Source of the DNA: Lentinula raphanica
Taxonomy: Eukaryota > Basidiomycota > Agaricomycetes > Agaricales > Omphalotaceae
Direction: 5' to 3'
DNA length: 64,000 nt
Assembly: GCA_027919835.1 (NCBI GenBank)
Contig: JANVFP010000001.1
Location: 1,116,001-1,180,000 of the forward strand
A program made the translations under genes and the position numbers. Below the pieces are notes generated by a model, which made no database searches, was not told where the DNA came from, and saw nothing but the letters and a program-made list of their open reading frames with translations. This document shows, piece by piece, positions 21,656-33,210 of this stretch (position 1 is the first letter of the stretch; each line of letters starts with the position of its first letter).

Positions 21656-21749
21656 TGCCTCCTAGCCGGATTGAACGACTGACCTTTGCATATGTCACGT
21701 GCTGTCACGTGTGTACAAGTGCAACGCTCTACCACTGAGCTAAGAAGGC
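21656..21749 (-). tRNA. tRNA-Thr (TGT) with a 22-nt intron
   Basis: Acceptor GCCTTCT/AGGAGGC, D arm GCTCAGTGGTAGAGC, anticodon arm TTGCA-CTTGTA..A-TGCAA and T arm AGTCG-TTCAATC-CGGCT fold. The anticodon is TGT. The intron (21692-21713) follows position 37 and contains two copies of CACGTGACA in tandem. A T6 run lies about 20 nt downstream. Confidence 0.9.
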
Positions 21750-21845
21750 TTGAGGAAATTGGAGGAGTGAAGAATGGAGTACATAGCCGAAGGAAGGAAG
21801 GAACTTCGCCTACCTACATCTATCCAGTATCTGTCTTGTCTTGTC

Positions 21846-24087
21846 TCATTCACGAAACCCATCCCCAAACCCCTTAACAAGCAAAGTGATCCCCCACGCA
21901 CCTGGGTCAGGAGGAATCTCCTGCCCTTCTTTCACTTCCACATAAACCGCTCTTCCTAGTCGAGGTTTCATCCCTTTCGTGCTCAAGGCCCCCTCGTGAA
22001 CTCGACGACATGCTTCTTCGATCATATCAGAGCTGTTGTCTTGATCTTGATCTGACCGATCGGTATGAGATGACGATGAGGTATGTTTCGACCTTGTGTC
22101 TTCTACCTCCCTGTTCCTTGGTGACGACGGAGATGTAGTAGTAGTATGGCACAACGGATACAACGCGTCCATGATTGTCCGATCACCAGGTTTCGCGGGT
22201 GTGTGGTGGGAGAGCGAGGCTAGGGCATCAGATAGGGTGTCCATGAGGTGTACAGGAGCAAAGGCGCTCGGCGAAGGATGGATCATGCGTTCGATCGCGG
22301 ATGCCCAGGCAGTGAAGAAGATGGCGAATACTGTTAAGGATGGAAATCATTGAGTGACGCTACAGGATAAGAACATACGTACGCGCTCCAATTGTTCCAC
22401 CCATGTTGTCTTCGAGGATTTCGCCAACGCGGTGAACCAATCGACCCGGAGATAGTTTTCTGACCTCGATTTGTCGCGTCTCAATAGCAGACAGGATTGC
22501 TATGATAAAAGTTTAGTAAAGCTTCGTGAATATATCAGATCTATGCACACCTTTCGCTCCACGAGAGAATGTCATACCGCAATCGCCGTCTCCTACGATA
22601 GTGTCGTACTCGGTCAGTAGCGCTTCCCCCTCAATCACAGCTCTACAAGCTCCTACTATCCCAGCTTTCACCTTCTCCGGCGATAAACGGACCTGCGACC
22701 AATATGTCACCTCCGTGGAAGTTTCTTCAGCTTGCGCCTTGGTTGTTCCGCTCCCTGGCGTCATCAACGACAACACCTTATCAGTAGCGCGTTGCTGTCC
22801 TCGCCAGTCTCTTCGGCCATCGGAAGGCCAAAACCGCCGGGTCCCGAGCCAAGAATGCGCTTCGGTGGGATCATCCAACAGCCCGAGAACGTCAATTGGA
22901 TGGTAAACAGCAGAAAGAAGGGGTGCCCGATGGACAGCGGACACATTGAGAAGGGAGATGGAAAACCCGGGAGCGTTTAGGGAAGTCATGAACGACGAGC
23001 TGTATATCCGAACGGGGTGTATGTCAGAGAGAGCTGGGAAATGGTCAATATTCTATGTTGAGATGGGGTGAGATACGTACAGAGTCTGACAAGAATGTCG
23101 GTCATGAGAGCACCCATTTCCAACTGGGATATACCGCCCAAGTTGTTGACGAACAAGACCGTGATATCACCCTCCTGGATGAAACTATCTCTGCCTCCGT
23201 CGACGACACCTCGTGAACGCAAGAGTTTTCCTACCATTTCGTCCACCAGTTTTACCGAGTCCTGAATCTTCATACGGCGTACGCCCGGTTCGTTATGGAG
23301 CCCCAATCCCACTTCGCATTCGTCTTCGTCCATCGTCGCACTAGAAGCAATACTACCAGGTACATGGCAATGTTCCAGCCCGACACCGATGCTTGCGAGG
23401 TGAGAAACGACCGTATCTCCTGCTCGTTTGAGATTCTCCAAAGAAGAGCCTCTTTCCGCGAGGGCACCTAGGATCTTGCAGACGAGGATATTACCGGCAA
23501 GACCCCGTGGTCCGACGAGACTGGAACTTTCGGAATGAAGCAAGGAAACATCGTCAGCCACGACGACACTGTCAATCCGAACTCCTTCTGCCCGAGCCTT
23601 CTCTATCGCAAGACCGAAATTGAGCCGGTCCCCAGTATAGTTGTTGATGATAACGAGGACGTCTTTCCTATGAGGCATATGGACCGCGGATCTGTCTGTG
23701 ATGGTGTTCCTTCTCGGATGTATATCGTCCCCGGGGTACGCAGCGAGGCGGATGGTGGAGAGGATCTGCTTAGCACTGGGGCTTGCAAAGATCTCGCCTG
23801 AAACGGAAGCGGCGAGCATTCCGTAGCCAGTGTATGATGCATGAGCAGGTTCATGGCCTGCTCCGCCACCGGATATCACAGAAACCTTTGCTTGTTGGGA
23901 AGGAGGGTATACATAGACTGATTTCGAGGCTTGATGTCTAATCGGAACCAACCGATTGAGTTGTGAGCCAAGCCAGGATGAGGGAAAAAGAACTTCACAA
24001 GCGAAGAGACGGATTCAAAGCAACTGCACCCTGGAGAGACTTGTCCACTAATCCGTCTGAAGAGTTGTAGATGTGCTTCGTGGACAT
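21846..24087 (-). CDS. DAK: Dihydroxyacetone kinase (DhaK-DhaL fusion)
   Basis: ATP-dependent kinase making dihydroxyacetone phosphate from dihydroxyacetone (glycerol and methanol metabolism, detoxification). Exon 1 starts at 24087 (MSTKHIYNSSDGLVDKSLQG) and joins HQASKSVYVYPP across a 5' intron. The DhaK domain shows KVSVISGGGAGHEPAHA, VLVIINNYTGDRLNFG, and GVGLEHCHVPG, with the His that binds substrate covalently. The junction IYSSSFMTSLNAPGFSISLL links to the DhaL domain, which has EYDTIVGDGDCGMTFSRGA for Mg-ATP, then EDNMGGTIGA and PKLGRAVYV-like sequence (KPRLGRAVYVE) near the end. All introns keep frame. A Ser/Thr/Asp-rich insert lies in DhaL. Full family length. Confidence 0.93.
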
Positions 24088-24763
24088 GGTGGTTGGTGCT
24101 AAATGCGATATGTCAGTATAGACTATACAATCGCCACTATATCAATTCGTTTACAAATGGATTCCAGGAAATGAAGTCAGCTGGTTTCCCAGTCAGCTGA
24201 AGTCTGAACTTTGAAGGCCTGAGAGAGAAGTTTACAAGAGGTCCAGAGCAGATTTCTGTCAGATATCCTGAGGAAAGCACGGATGATGCGGTCTAATGGC
24301 TGAAGTTGGAGGAGATACATAATGATAGAGTTGAGGTCGGAGATGGGGCGATCCTGTTATACGGGAAGGCTAACCGAGTGGAATCGTTTGATGGAATAGG
24401 TCGTGGTTTTCAGTTTACTGGACGAAGAAAACATGGACGAGGGTTTGAGAAGCCTTGAATCTGTTCTTCAAGGGCATGGTGACTAGAGCGAGTGTATGCG
24501 GAAAGAAAGAATGGGCGCCAGTCTAGCGCCAAAACTCGCTTCATTGTGACGTCGCACTAAGCTAAACTTCGACCACCACTCCAGCCTTCTCCCTCATAGA
24601 TGATGCATCGATACAGCTTTTTTAAACGCAACTTCACTCCAGACTGAATGCGCAGATGACTAGCACAGATTGAATGACTTTGTAAGCAATCCTCATGCAG
24701 TGCATATCCGTGTTCTACGATCACCAATACGCTATACGTTGAAAAACATCAGCTTATCGAGCT
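24088..24763. other. Divergent promoter region
   Basis: Shared upstream region of the DAK gene (minus) and the FHA gene (plus). No further gene was seen. GTGACGTC at 24546-24553 is CRE-like, but its use is unproven. Confidence 0.45.
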
Positions 24764-27370
24764 ATGCCTACCAACGATATGCAACAAAAGGGCAATGAAC
24801 TTGTCACAGTGGAAGGTACGCTCATATTTCTGGTAGGCATCGTTCTACATTCTCAGTTCTCTCTAGGCATCGAGTTTATCTGCGAAGACCCGCCTTTTTC
24901 GAAGAACAAACCCAAGAGCTTCACGGTGAACAGAAATTGGACCAATGAATCGACCATAGGGAGGAAGCTCTTTGGGAGCACATTCAATACAATTGACTTC
25001 CACCATGCAAAATTGAAATTCGATTGGACGCAAGTACGTGCTTGTCTCCATCTAACACGACATTGAGTCGAGTCTTATCCATGGATCCAGGTATACATCA
25101 CTGATCTGGGATCGAAATACGGGACATGGACGAGCTCGTCAGGAAAGCTCTCGGCAGGAAAGTCTGTTCTACTGAAGGACAGAAGTACGATTGTCTTTGG
25201 GGCAGACCACGATAAGACACACCAGGTGCGTTACAAACTTGCATTGACTACGCGCTTCTACAAGTCATGTTATCTCTAGACTCCAGATGCTATCCGTGTG
25301 AAGGTCAAATTTTCCAAAACATTGAAGATTCTCCAACCAGTTGGCAAAACGACACCGAACAAACCACTGGATAGCCTGGAAGTACCTGCACCTGCACACC
25401 CAGCAGGAAGATCAAAGACTCCTGAGACTTTGAAGCCTCCCGAAGATCCCCACAAGCATCGTCGGACTGTCAGCTTGGAAGCTCCAAAGAAGGACAAACC
25501 CCCACTCGAACATCAGGTACATACTCATGAGAAAACCATCGAATTCACCGTCCTCGTCTCTAACACCTCTTTTTCGTTCAGAAACTCGTTTGGAGACCTG
25601 GCGCCAGCACCGAACTCCAACGTGAAATCAAAGTCCCCTGGTCGGAGACGTTTCGATTAGGCTTTGGAGTCGATGCTCTCACCGGAGAGTCGATGACTCG
25701 AACCGCACTGACGCCATTTAAAGTGTCCGGTTCACCACGGCCCAAGCAGAGCAAGACCTACGTCAATACCTTACACTGGAATGATATCAAGTCTTTGCGA
25801 GATCAGTATGATATGGAGATCGGCGGAACGATCAACGTCGCTCCTACCTCTGTCTCGATGAGCACACGTATCTCCTCATTCTTGTCGAAGAATGCGTCGG
25901 CATCGACGGTGTTGATACAGTACAGGGTGATTGGAGAGTTCGAACCGGAGTTCGTACCAGCAGATGCTGGATTGCAGCACGGGTTGCCTCAATTGTCGGA
26001 GGATGAGTTTCGAGAAAGGTATGGTGATTATTACCTTGCTGGACGACAAAGAGGCTATGGTTGTCGGATGGCGATTGTCTGTCGGTGAGTATTCGACGTT
26101 GGTTTTGAGTCAACGACGATCTAACCATATGTCTAGAGTCAATGATAAGAGCAAGATCGATAAAGTTGAAGTTGAGGCTCAGACACTCGTCGAAAACTTC
26201 TTCAAAACCGGAGCTGCCCATTCGAGCGCAAAATCTCGGTCGAAGAACTGCAGTATCCTGCATGTGATGTTAGAAACGTATGGATGCTCTGCGGATGCTT
26301 CGCATCTTTCCAGTGGTCTTCTCTCCCCTCAGGATGCCCTTGCCGCTTTATCAAACATCCTCACAGACCCAAAAGGCACGCCGCGATATGGAATTCTGTA
26401 CCATTACAGGTACGTTCAGTTCCTGACTTTGAGTTATAGGTTTCTCAATGCATGGCGCTATTTCAATAGCTCTCTCGACCGTTGCAAGCTTCCTCGAACC
26501 GTCACTGTCCAGTCGGATGTCTTCTCGAAGATCCACGAATTACGCGATGCATACCAGGACCTACAGATGTACCTCAAGCATCCTGCTCTCCAAACCGAGC
26601 ATTACACCTGGGACGTTAACGCCGTCCGGTCAGCCATCCGCGCGTTCGAAAACAAACGCAAAAACCTCGTGCGGAACTTGATACTCGAACCCAGGCCGAA
26701 ACGATTGCAGGACACGGAGCTCTATACTCAGGTCTTGGATGCGAAAATCAAAGCAGAAACACTGATAAGAAGACACGAGTTCATCGCTGGAGTCAAAGGC
26801 ATGTCGCGCAAAGTCTCACGATCTTCCAACCTCGGGACGAAGGGCTCGCTCATGTTCTCCTGGGAATGTGGCAAAGTCGGAGGGCGATTGAAGAAAAAGT
26901 GGAGGAACTATTCCGAGGTGACTTTCGGACCTGGGTACGACGCGAACGAAGTCGAGTGGGAAACACCACTCGTCAACCCTCTCAATCCGGTCGTGAAGAA
27001 GCTGTTTCAGCCGGAACATCCTGACCAGATGAACTTCATCCTGATCGACCCAGATGAGGTGAATGGGAAGAAGGGTCGACGACTCGGGGAAGGGAAAGAC
27101 AAGTTTTTCAATTATCGTTTGTCGGGATATAAAGTTTATGTGATTGGTTGGACGTTGTCTTGTACTTGGGATGGAAAGGCTGAACCTGGACCGGTCATTC
27201 AACTCGATGATGGAGATAATAATTTCATTCTTGGTGACCGGTTCAGTGTGAGGCTGGATACGTCGCGTCGGACGAGTTGGCATTGCAGGGTTACGTATGT
27301 TCTTCAGTCGAGAAACCAGTTTCCTGATTTGAATCTAGAGGAGGTGAGGATGCGTCTTCCTGCTGATTAA
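24764..27370 (+). CDS. FHA-domain protein with a large basidiomycete-type C-terminal region
   Basis: Six or more exons; all junctions checked keep frame (VEG|IEF, WTQ|VYI, HQ|TPDA, HQ|KLVW, CR|VND). Residues about 20-110 form an FHA domain: STIGRKLFGSTF, then DFHHAKLKF, then DLGSKYGTW, which fits phosphothreonine binding. A Pro/Lys-rich linker follows. The middle part has EEFRERYGDYYLAG-like sequence (DEFRERYGDYYLAGRQRGYG), a motif seen in large fungal proteins of unclear function. The last 450 residues are ordered but unrecognised. A 30-nt stretch at 26410-26439 has perfect intron signals but is in frame either way. Signalling or nuclear scaffolding is likely from FHA alone; the combined role is unknown. 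Confidence 0.75.
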
Positions 27371-28023
27371 CTCCAACTTGAGCTGACTTTTGCACTCTCC
27401 TAGCGAAACTTTGCTGAGCCTAGTCTCGACGTAGATATCTAAAAACCAATTTCGTGTATTTTTAAAATAGACTGTGCGAAAATCTTAATTAAAAAATGGC
27501 TTGCCGAGCAGTCGGATCAAAAAATTAAAATAGCCGAGTCGCGATCGGCGGCGGTTTACAGAGGCCGTTGAGCGACTTTTCTCGTTTTCTTGAACGACGA
27601 CCGCGACTTGGTTGACGAGTCCCAATCTTTTTACCTTACAATCTCTTTCTTAGAACTACTTTGGCCTTCTTTCTCTGCTCTCAACGCTCTTTGACCGTTC
27701 CTTTCAACAGCACTCCGGATAATTCCTAAAGGTCGAATTTCTTAATACGCTCAGGCAACCTACTTAAATAATCAAAGAAAATTAATCTCAAGACTGGTGG
27801 ATTATAGCCAGAAGTAACACAGTCAAGGTAAGTAGCTTTGACCCCTTGATTACGCGGAACTCTGTCTAGAGTTCGTCGGAAGGGCTCCACCTTTGAGCTT
27901 CTAACGCGAGAAGGGTGGCTCTGGAGTCTCTGACGAAAATTTATACCCCTCAAATCGGCTTAGCGATTCAGTCTTAACCGTTAACTCTCATCCCAGGTCC
28001 TTTCACTCGTTTGAACACAAAAG
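27371..28023. other. Intergenic
   Basis: 3' flank of the FHA gene and promoter of the membrane protein. A C/T-rich stretch at 27600-27720 is typical of fungal promoters. No gene was seen. Confidence 0.5.
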
Positions 28024-29646
28024 ATGGCTGTCATACCGTCTCTCAGTGATGGAAATACAGGTGCGCTCGTCTTCATGCTTCCTCTCTTCGGTCTTGAAAC
28101 TGACTATTCACTCAAAGGCTCCTCCAATACTGCTTCAGATTCTGCTGCAACAGCCGCGGACTCCACTTCTGATACCAGCTCTGCAACATCTACCTCTCCT
28201 ACCAACACAACTCCGACATCTACTCCTACTTCCTCGCCCACGTCAGCCGCAGCTTCTACTTCACCCTCGGCTGCCACATCTGCTCCGGCTACGAGTAATC
28301 CTACCTCTAGTCCAACTTCTTCTGCTTCAGCTACTTCTCATAGCTCCAGTTCTGGTTCGAGCTCCAATACCTCTGGAACCTCTAGTTCCGGAAGCTCAGG
28401 CAGTGCCAGTCCAACGTCTACCATCAGCAGCACTCTCACAGCCGCTATGACTACTTCGGTCGAGGCCACAGTTATGTCAACTGCCTCTGATGGTAGAGTC
28501 TATACTACCGTGATCGAGACCGCGTCTGTTCTCTCCGCTGGCTCCATCGTCACTTCCACTGCTTCTCCAGATGACAACGGGAACTCTTCATCCTCGAACA
28601 CAGCCGAAATAGTTGGAGGCGTGATCGGAGGCGTAGGCGGTCTCGCAGTCATTCTCGCAGTCTTGTTCTTCTTCTTGAAGAGACAAAACCGGAAACGACA
28701 GCTTGATGAGGCTTTTGACGGCAATTTTGATCCTGATCGTATCGTCAAGGCTGGGTTTGTCTCCAGTGCGCGGGACAGTATAGTCAGCTCCAATGATACA
28801 GGTGGATACGCGTACGCAGGAGGTGAGAAGGCGAAAAATAAGAAGGCTGCTAAAAGAGCGAGTAAAGCCATGAATAACCTGGGTGAAAGTGGAGGGACGT
28901 TACCTGACATCCCAATCGATGGAGATTCACCGATGATGTCGCACTCTAATCCGGAAATGCAGCAATTGATGTCAGTCGGTTCATCGTCTCGCAATAACTT
29001 GCTCGATGAGGAAGGAATGGACGATGTTGTGCCCCCTAGTCCAAGTCCTTACCATAGTCCTGCTCCTAGTCCTTTCCACAACTCGTTCTCTGTCTCGCAT
29101 AGCGCCTCATCCGATGGACACGGCGGAATTAGCCGCCCAATGAGTCCTCCTCGCTCACCGAACGGTCGACCACTTTCCATCTCCGCCTCGACTTCGCTTT
29201 CTGGACACGGACATCCTGGATACGGACCCGGTCCAGGATATTCAAGGCCGCCTTCGTTCTACGGAAATAACGTGTATAGCAACTCTCCTCCGGGCTCGCC
29301 CTCTCCACACTCCAATTTCAACGCATATGGTGGCTACCCGATTCCTCCTGGACGCTCGCCTTCTCCGGGTGCTTCTTCTGCTTATGGGATCGCTCCTTAT
29401 CCGAACCCATCTCCTGTTCAGAATAGGAGGTATTCGAATGGCCCAGATGTTGCGATGGATGTGAACACGAGGAGAGCTTCGTATGGCCCGGCTTTTCCAG
29501 GACAACCGAGTGGGTTGGTGGCTAGAAACCCTGATCCTGAATCGGCTATGTCCTCTTCTAGATTTACAGGAGGCCCCGAAGAAATTCCTCCTACCTACGA
29601 TAGTATAAATTTGGGTAATGCACCGCGACCTGTGGATAAGGCGTGA
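28024..29646 (+). CDS. Single-pass membrane protein with mucin-like Ser/Thr ectodomain
   Basis: Residues about 15-180 are nearly all Ser, Thr, Ala and Pro, as in O-mannosylated wall sensors and Mid2-like proteins. A membrane helix follows (EIVGGVIGGVGGLAVILAVL), then a basic stop (KRQNRKRQ). A disordered cytoplasmic tail of about 280 residues is rich in Ser/Pro/Gly/Tyr (SPSPYHSPAPSPF) and ends PPTYDSINLG, a PPxY-type motif that could bind WW-domain ubiquitin ligases. A 57-nt stretch from 28061 to 28117 has intron signals and is a multiple of three, so the mature mRNA may lack it. No clear signal peptide is seen. A cell-surface sensor is inferred from architecture only. Confidence 0.75.
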   Translation: MAVIPSLSDGNTGALVFMLPLFGLETDYSLKGSSNTASDSAATAADSTSDTSSATSTSPTNTTPTSTPTSSPTSAAASTSPSAATSAPATSNPTSSPTSSASATSHSSSSGSSSNTSGTSSSGSSGSASPTSTISSTLTAAMTTSVEATVMSTASDGRVYTTVIETASVLSAGSIVTSTASPDDNGNSSSSNTAEIVGGVIGGVGGLAVILAVLFFFLKRQNRKRQLDEAFDGNFDPDRIVKAGFVSSARDSIVSSNDTGGYAYAGGEKAKNKKAAKRASKAMNNLGESGGTLPDIPIDGDSPMMSHSNPEMQQLMSVGSSSRNNLLDEEGMDDVVPPSPSPYHSPAPSPFHNSFSVSHSASSDGHGGISRPMSPPRSPNGRPLSISASTSLSGHGHPGYGPGPGYSRPPSFYGNNVYSNSPPGSPSPHSNFNAYGGYPIPPGRSPSPGASSAYGIAPYPNPSPVQNRRYSNGPDVAMDVNTRRASYGPAFPGQPSGLVARNPDPESAMSSSRFTGGPEEIPPTYDSINLGNAPRPVDKA

Positions 29647-30074
29647 TACTAGAAAAACTTCTCTTCGTCTTTCCACGTTTTTTTAGTGACTTATCTACGA
29701 CCAAGCTCACGTATTGATTTCCTGAACAGTCTTTTGACGATCTTTAGACCACATTCTTGATCTTTTGGTATCCACATCTTCGGGACAATCACACATCTTT
29801 GGACGCTCATCGTATTTGTTGATAGACTGCAATTATCCTCGTTCTCATATCCCCACTTCATCATCCCCCACACATCACGCAATCAACATTTTCTTACACA
29901 CATACCACGGACTCTATAGCCTCTAGCATATTGGCACGATCATAGACGTTTTTCTGTTGTTCGTTCTCATTCAAGGTTGGCATGTTCGAGTGTAATTAGT
30001 TTCTGGCTTATTTATGTAGCTAATTTCAAGCCTGCTACAACAGTTCGATTGCACTCCCTCAGAGAGCGATATCC

Positions 30075-32010
30075 TTACGAGAAATTGCGCATATAAACAG
30101 CAGCGATGAGCTCATTCTCAGGAATCTCAGGAAAGTCCATCACTATAACGCCTGGGATAGACCCTATACCTGCAGAAGGCAGTGACGAAGACTGGAAGAG
30201 ATTGAGTACCTAATAAGGGGTCGTCAGCGCTAGCACTGTACCAAGAGCGTTGACTCACGTATTCATTCACCCCCACGTTTCCATCTCCAGTGGCGATCTG
30301 GCCTGGCGTGTAACCAGTATTGAAGCTCCTGGAGGCTGCACTGGTGAAATTGAACATCAAATCGTGTCCCAGTAAACCCGTACGGTTAATCGTGAATTGA
30401 TACTGAAGGAAGTTGTTGAACACAGTCTTCTTCGTATCGAGGTCTTCGGTCAGAGGTTTATTGGGATCTGCAACATACTGATCCTGGAACTCGATGCGTT
30501 CAGCTATTCCGGAAGAGTTGTTAGGAAGATCAACAATAGCGTGTGGGTTGTTATTGGGCCACACTGTCACAGGAATGCCGAAGGGGAAAGGATACTCGGA
30601 GCGACGTAGTAAGATGATCTTGCCTCGCGTTTCACGCAAAGAAGGTAGACCAGTATATCCAGGACCTCCGGATTCTGTCGAGTAGTTCCACCAAAAGCTT
30701 GAACCCATCTGTATGCTATTGGCAACTTCAGCCCACAGAGCGGTATCGCTGCCATCACCCTCCCGTTTGACACTCATGATGACCGTTTCACTGGGATGAA
30801 GTTGGAGGAAATTGTAAGTCTGGGCGAGCACAGTCGAGAAAGGTATCAAGAGTAAAATCCCATGATAACAGTAGAGTGAGCCGAAATTAAAGTTCAGTCG
30901 CACATCGATAAATCGGATACCGTTCAAGAGCTGATGGAAAATATCCAATGTTTGGGTCTGAGCCCCACCCCAGCGATCACCAATCTTAGCGAGTTTCGTA
31001 CCAGCGGCACTGTCATGCGTACCAGGGATGGTGTACTGGGCAATGGATTTGGAGTCATCAAGAGTCGCCATCCAGTAGCTTGGCTGAATAGCGGTGGTGC
31101 TGCGGCTCGTCAGCAGAAGGGACGGAACACCAGTACCGGCGAAGATACAATGTACATTATCCTGGAAAGCGACGATAGCTGGATTACCTGTCGCAGCTTG
31201 ATTGGTGTGCTCTGAGGCATGCCACGCACCGCCTTGGTAGATGGAAACTAGGACAGCTTGCTCCCCGTGTTCCCTAAACGCCATGTAGGATCCGTATTCG
31301 CCAGAGGATGATGTGACTCCGCCTCCAGTCTTTTCTGATGTTGGAGCAGGAGGAGAAGCGGGGGTATCCCAGTGCCAAGACAGAGCCGGATTGTAAGTTT
31401 TCTGGAGAATGGTCCCAGAACTATTATGCGCACCCCAGAGAAGATTGAGCGTCTCGACGTTGTTAGCGTCCAGAGTCACGAAAAGACTGGGTATGTCACC
31501 AGTACGGTCTCCATCGACGAAGTTAGAGGACCAACTCCCGGGAGCGGATTCCGTGGGAGGAGTCCAAAACGCCCAAGTGATGTAGCTGTCGTTACCGCGA
31601 GCAACGCAGTACATCTTGCCTTGATACTCTACAAGAGAAGCACCCGACATAGTTCCGGGACCAGTGGGCCAGGATTGTTGGGTCCATTTTCCTGAGACGT
31701 CGTCGTACGTATAGTGTACGAGGATACCCTCAGGTACTCGGTGAACAAGATGAAGCTGGCCACCAATGTCATATACAGCGGGAGCATGGCTGGTGACAAG
31801 AGCATTGCCGTTGTTATCTGTCAACTGCGTCGGGCCAGTCCACTGAGGAGGAGTGGTGTCAAAAGAACTATTTCCGGCGAACAAGATGTTGTTTCCAGGA
31901 GAGGACCAAACTATCCACACACTGCCGTTGTGAACAGTAGCAGCAGGGGAGTGGTTTGTCTGTACATCTGTTCCAAAGGGAGCAACGTTGCTCGGAGACC
32001 ACTGAGACAT
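30075..32010 (-). CDS. PLC-like phosphodiesterase with N-terminal propeller/lectin-like domain
   Basis: The C-terminal half is a PI-PLC X-type TIM barrel: YTIPGTHDSAAG holds the first catalytic His, FIDVRLNF the Asp, and LYCYHGILL the second His. The N-terminal 330 residues show repeats of the form SPAATVHNGSVWIVW, HAPAVYDIGGQLHLVHR, GASLVEYQGKMYCVARG and AFQDNVHCIFAG. These look like blades of a beta-propeller, as in sialidase-like or fucose-binding lectins. A 47-nt intron after NVGVNEY leads to a last exon ending PGVIVMDFPEIPENELIAA, with the stop at 30075. The start at 32010 is supported by a TATA box at 32048-32055; an in-frame ATG at 32097 lies upstream of it. No signal peptide. Substrate unknown. 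Confidence 0.82.
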
Positions 32011-32047
32011 GGTCGCAATGCTATTTCGAAAAACGTCCATTCCTGAG

Positions 32048-32055
32048 CTTTTATA
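32048..32055 (-). promoter_or_regulatory. TATA box of the PLC-like gene
   Basis: TATAAAAG on the minus strand, 38 nt before the chosen start codon. It argues against translation starting at the upstream ATG at 32097. Confidence 0.5.
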
Positions 32056-32641
32056 CCCATTTCTCGTAGGATACCTATTCATTCCCCCGCAATGCACACT
32101 TTCAGTTTAGTAGGTCGAAGTGAATCTCAGAACCGCTGAGATATGTAGCAGATACGCACACAGACATAGTCCGAGGAAGGGTCAAAATTATATTGACCGT
32201 GTCCCAGAAGCCTCGTCTCAGCGCGTTCAACGGATTCCACATGATCATTTCCTCCAATCATATACCGGGTCCTGGTGCAATGAAGGGCAAACATTTTGAC
32301 TGGTAGTACATGGCTGTTTTGGATTGGGTGAATATTCTGTAGTGGTTTGCGGTAATACAAGTAATGAACGCCTTCATACAAGGTGTTCAATGAAGGCCAA
32401 TGATTGTCCCTGGATCATCTTGCTGTTGAAGCTCTAAGCCTGCTCTTAGCTCTAATCGAGTGGAATTTAGTGAAACTTTTTTGCCTTGAAGATTGCCAAA
32501 CGGCCAGTGGACCCCGCGATGCTAAATGGCCTGCCTACCCGCGAACTTGAAAGCGGGACTGTTGAATTGTCTGTAAATGACGCGTTTAGCCTAGTAAGTC
32601 GTATATAGTAATACACCCATCCTTTGTTCTCAACACTGTTC

Positions 32642-33189
32642 ACACTGCAGAGGGGCTCGTATATGCCCTGGGAAAAACTTGAGGTGAAAATCTAAGCAAG
32701 ATAATATTTTTTGCACCTGTTTTATTCATTGAAAATAAAGATTTATCTTCTGTGAGAAATGTATTCAACAGAACAGACCAAAAGAAAAGATTTCAATGCG
32801 AGATTTGACAGCTTTGGCCAATGAGAAAACCTTTTCAATTTTGTCAAATTTTTGTGCATAATTTGTTTATTTTTTCCTCCGAGAAAGGAAATGGGCGATC
32901 AGAGCCAGTTGGGGGATCTGAGCGCCCGCTGATCGCCCATTTCTTTTCTCGGGGGACAAAATAAACAAATTGTGTGCAAAAATATTGCAAAATTGGGAAG
33001 CTTTCCTCATTAGTCAAAATTATCAAACCTTTCGTTCCATTTATTTCTTTTGCCCCATTCTGTTTAATATTTTTTCCTTGGGAGATATATTTTTACTTTC
33101 AATGAATAAAACAGGTGCAAAAAATATTATTTTGCTTAGATTTTCACCTCAAGTTTTTCCCAGGACATATATGAGCCCCTCCGTAGTGT
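32642..33189. mobile_element. Fold-back (MITE-like) element, about 550 nt
   Basis: The element is one long inverted repeat. The outer 100 nt of each end (32642-32741 and 33090-33189) match with about 8 mismatches, and complementarity returns near the centre (GAGAAAGGAAATGGGCGATC against GATCGCCCATTTCTTTTCTC). The loop is only about 25 nt. It has no coding capacity and is AT-rich compared with its surroundings. No clear target-site duplication was seen. Its right end is 21 nt before the start codon of the next gene. Confidence 0.8.
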
Positions 33190-33210
33190 CAGCAGAACTT
33201 AACCAAAATC

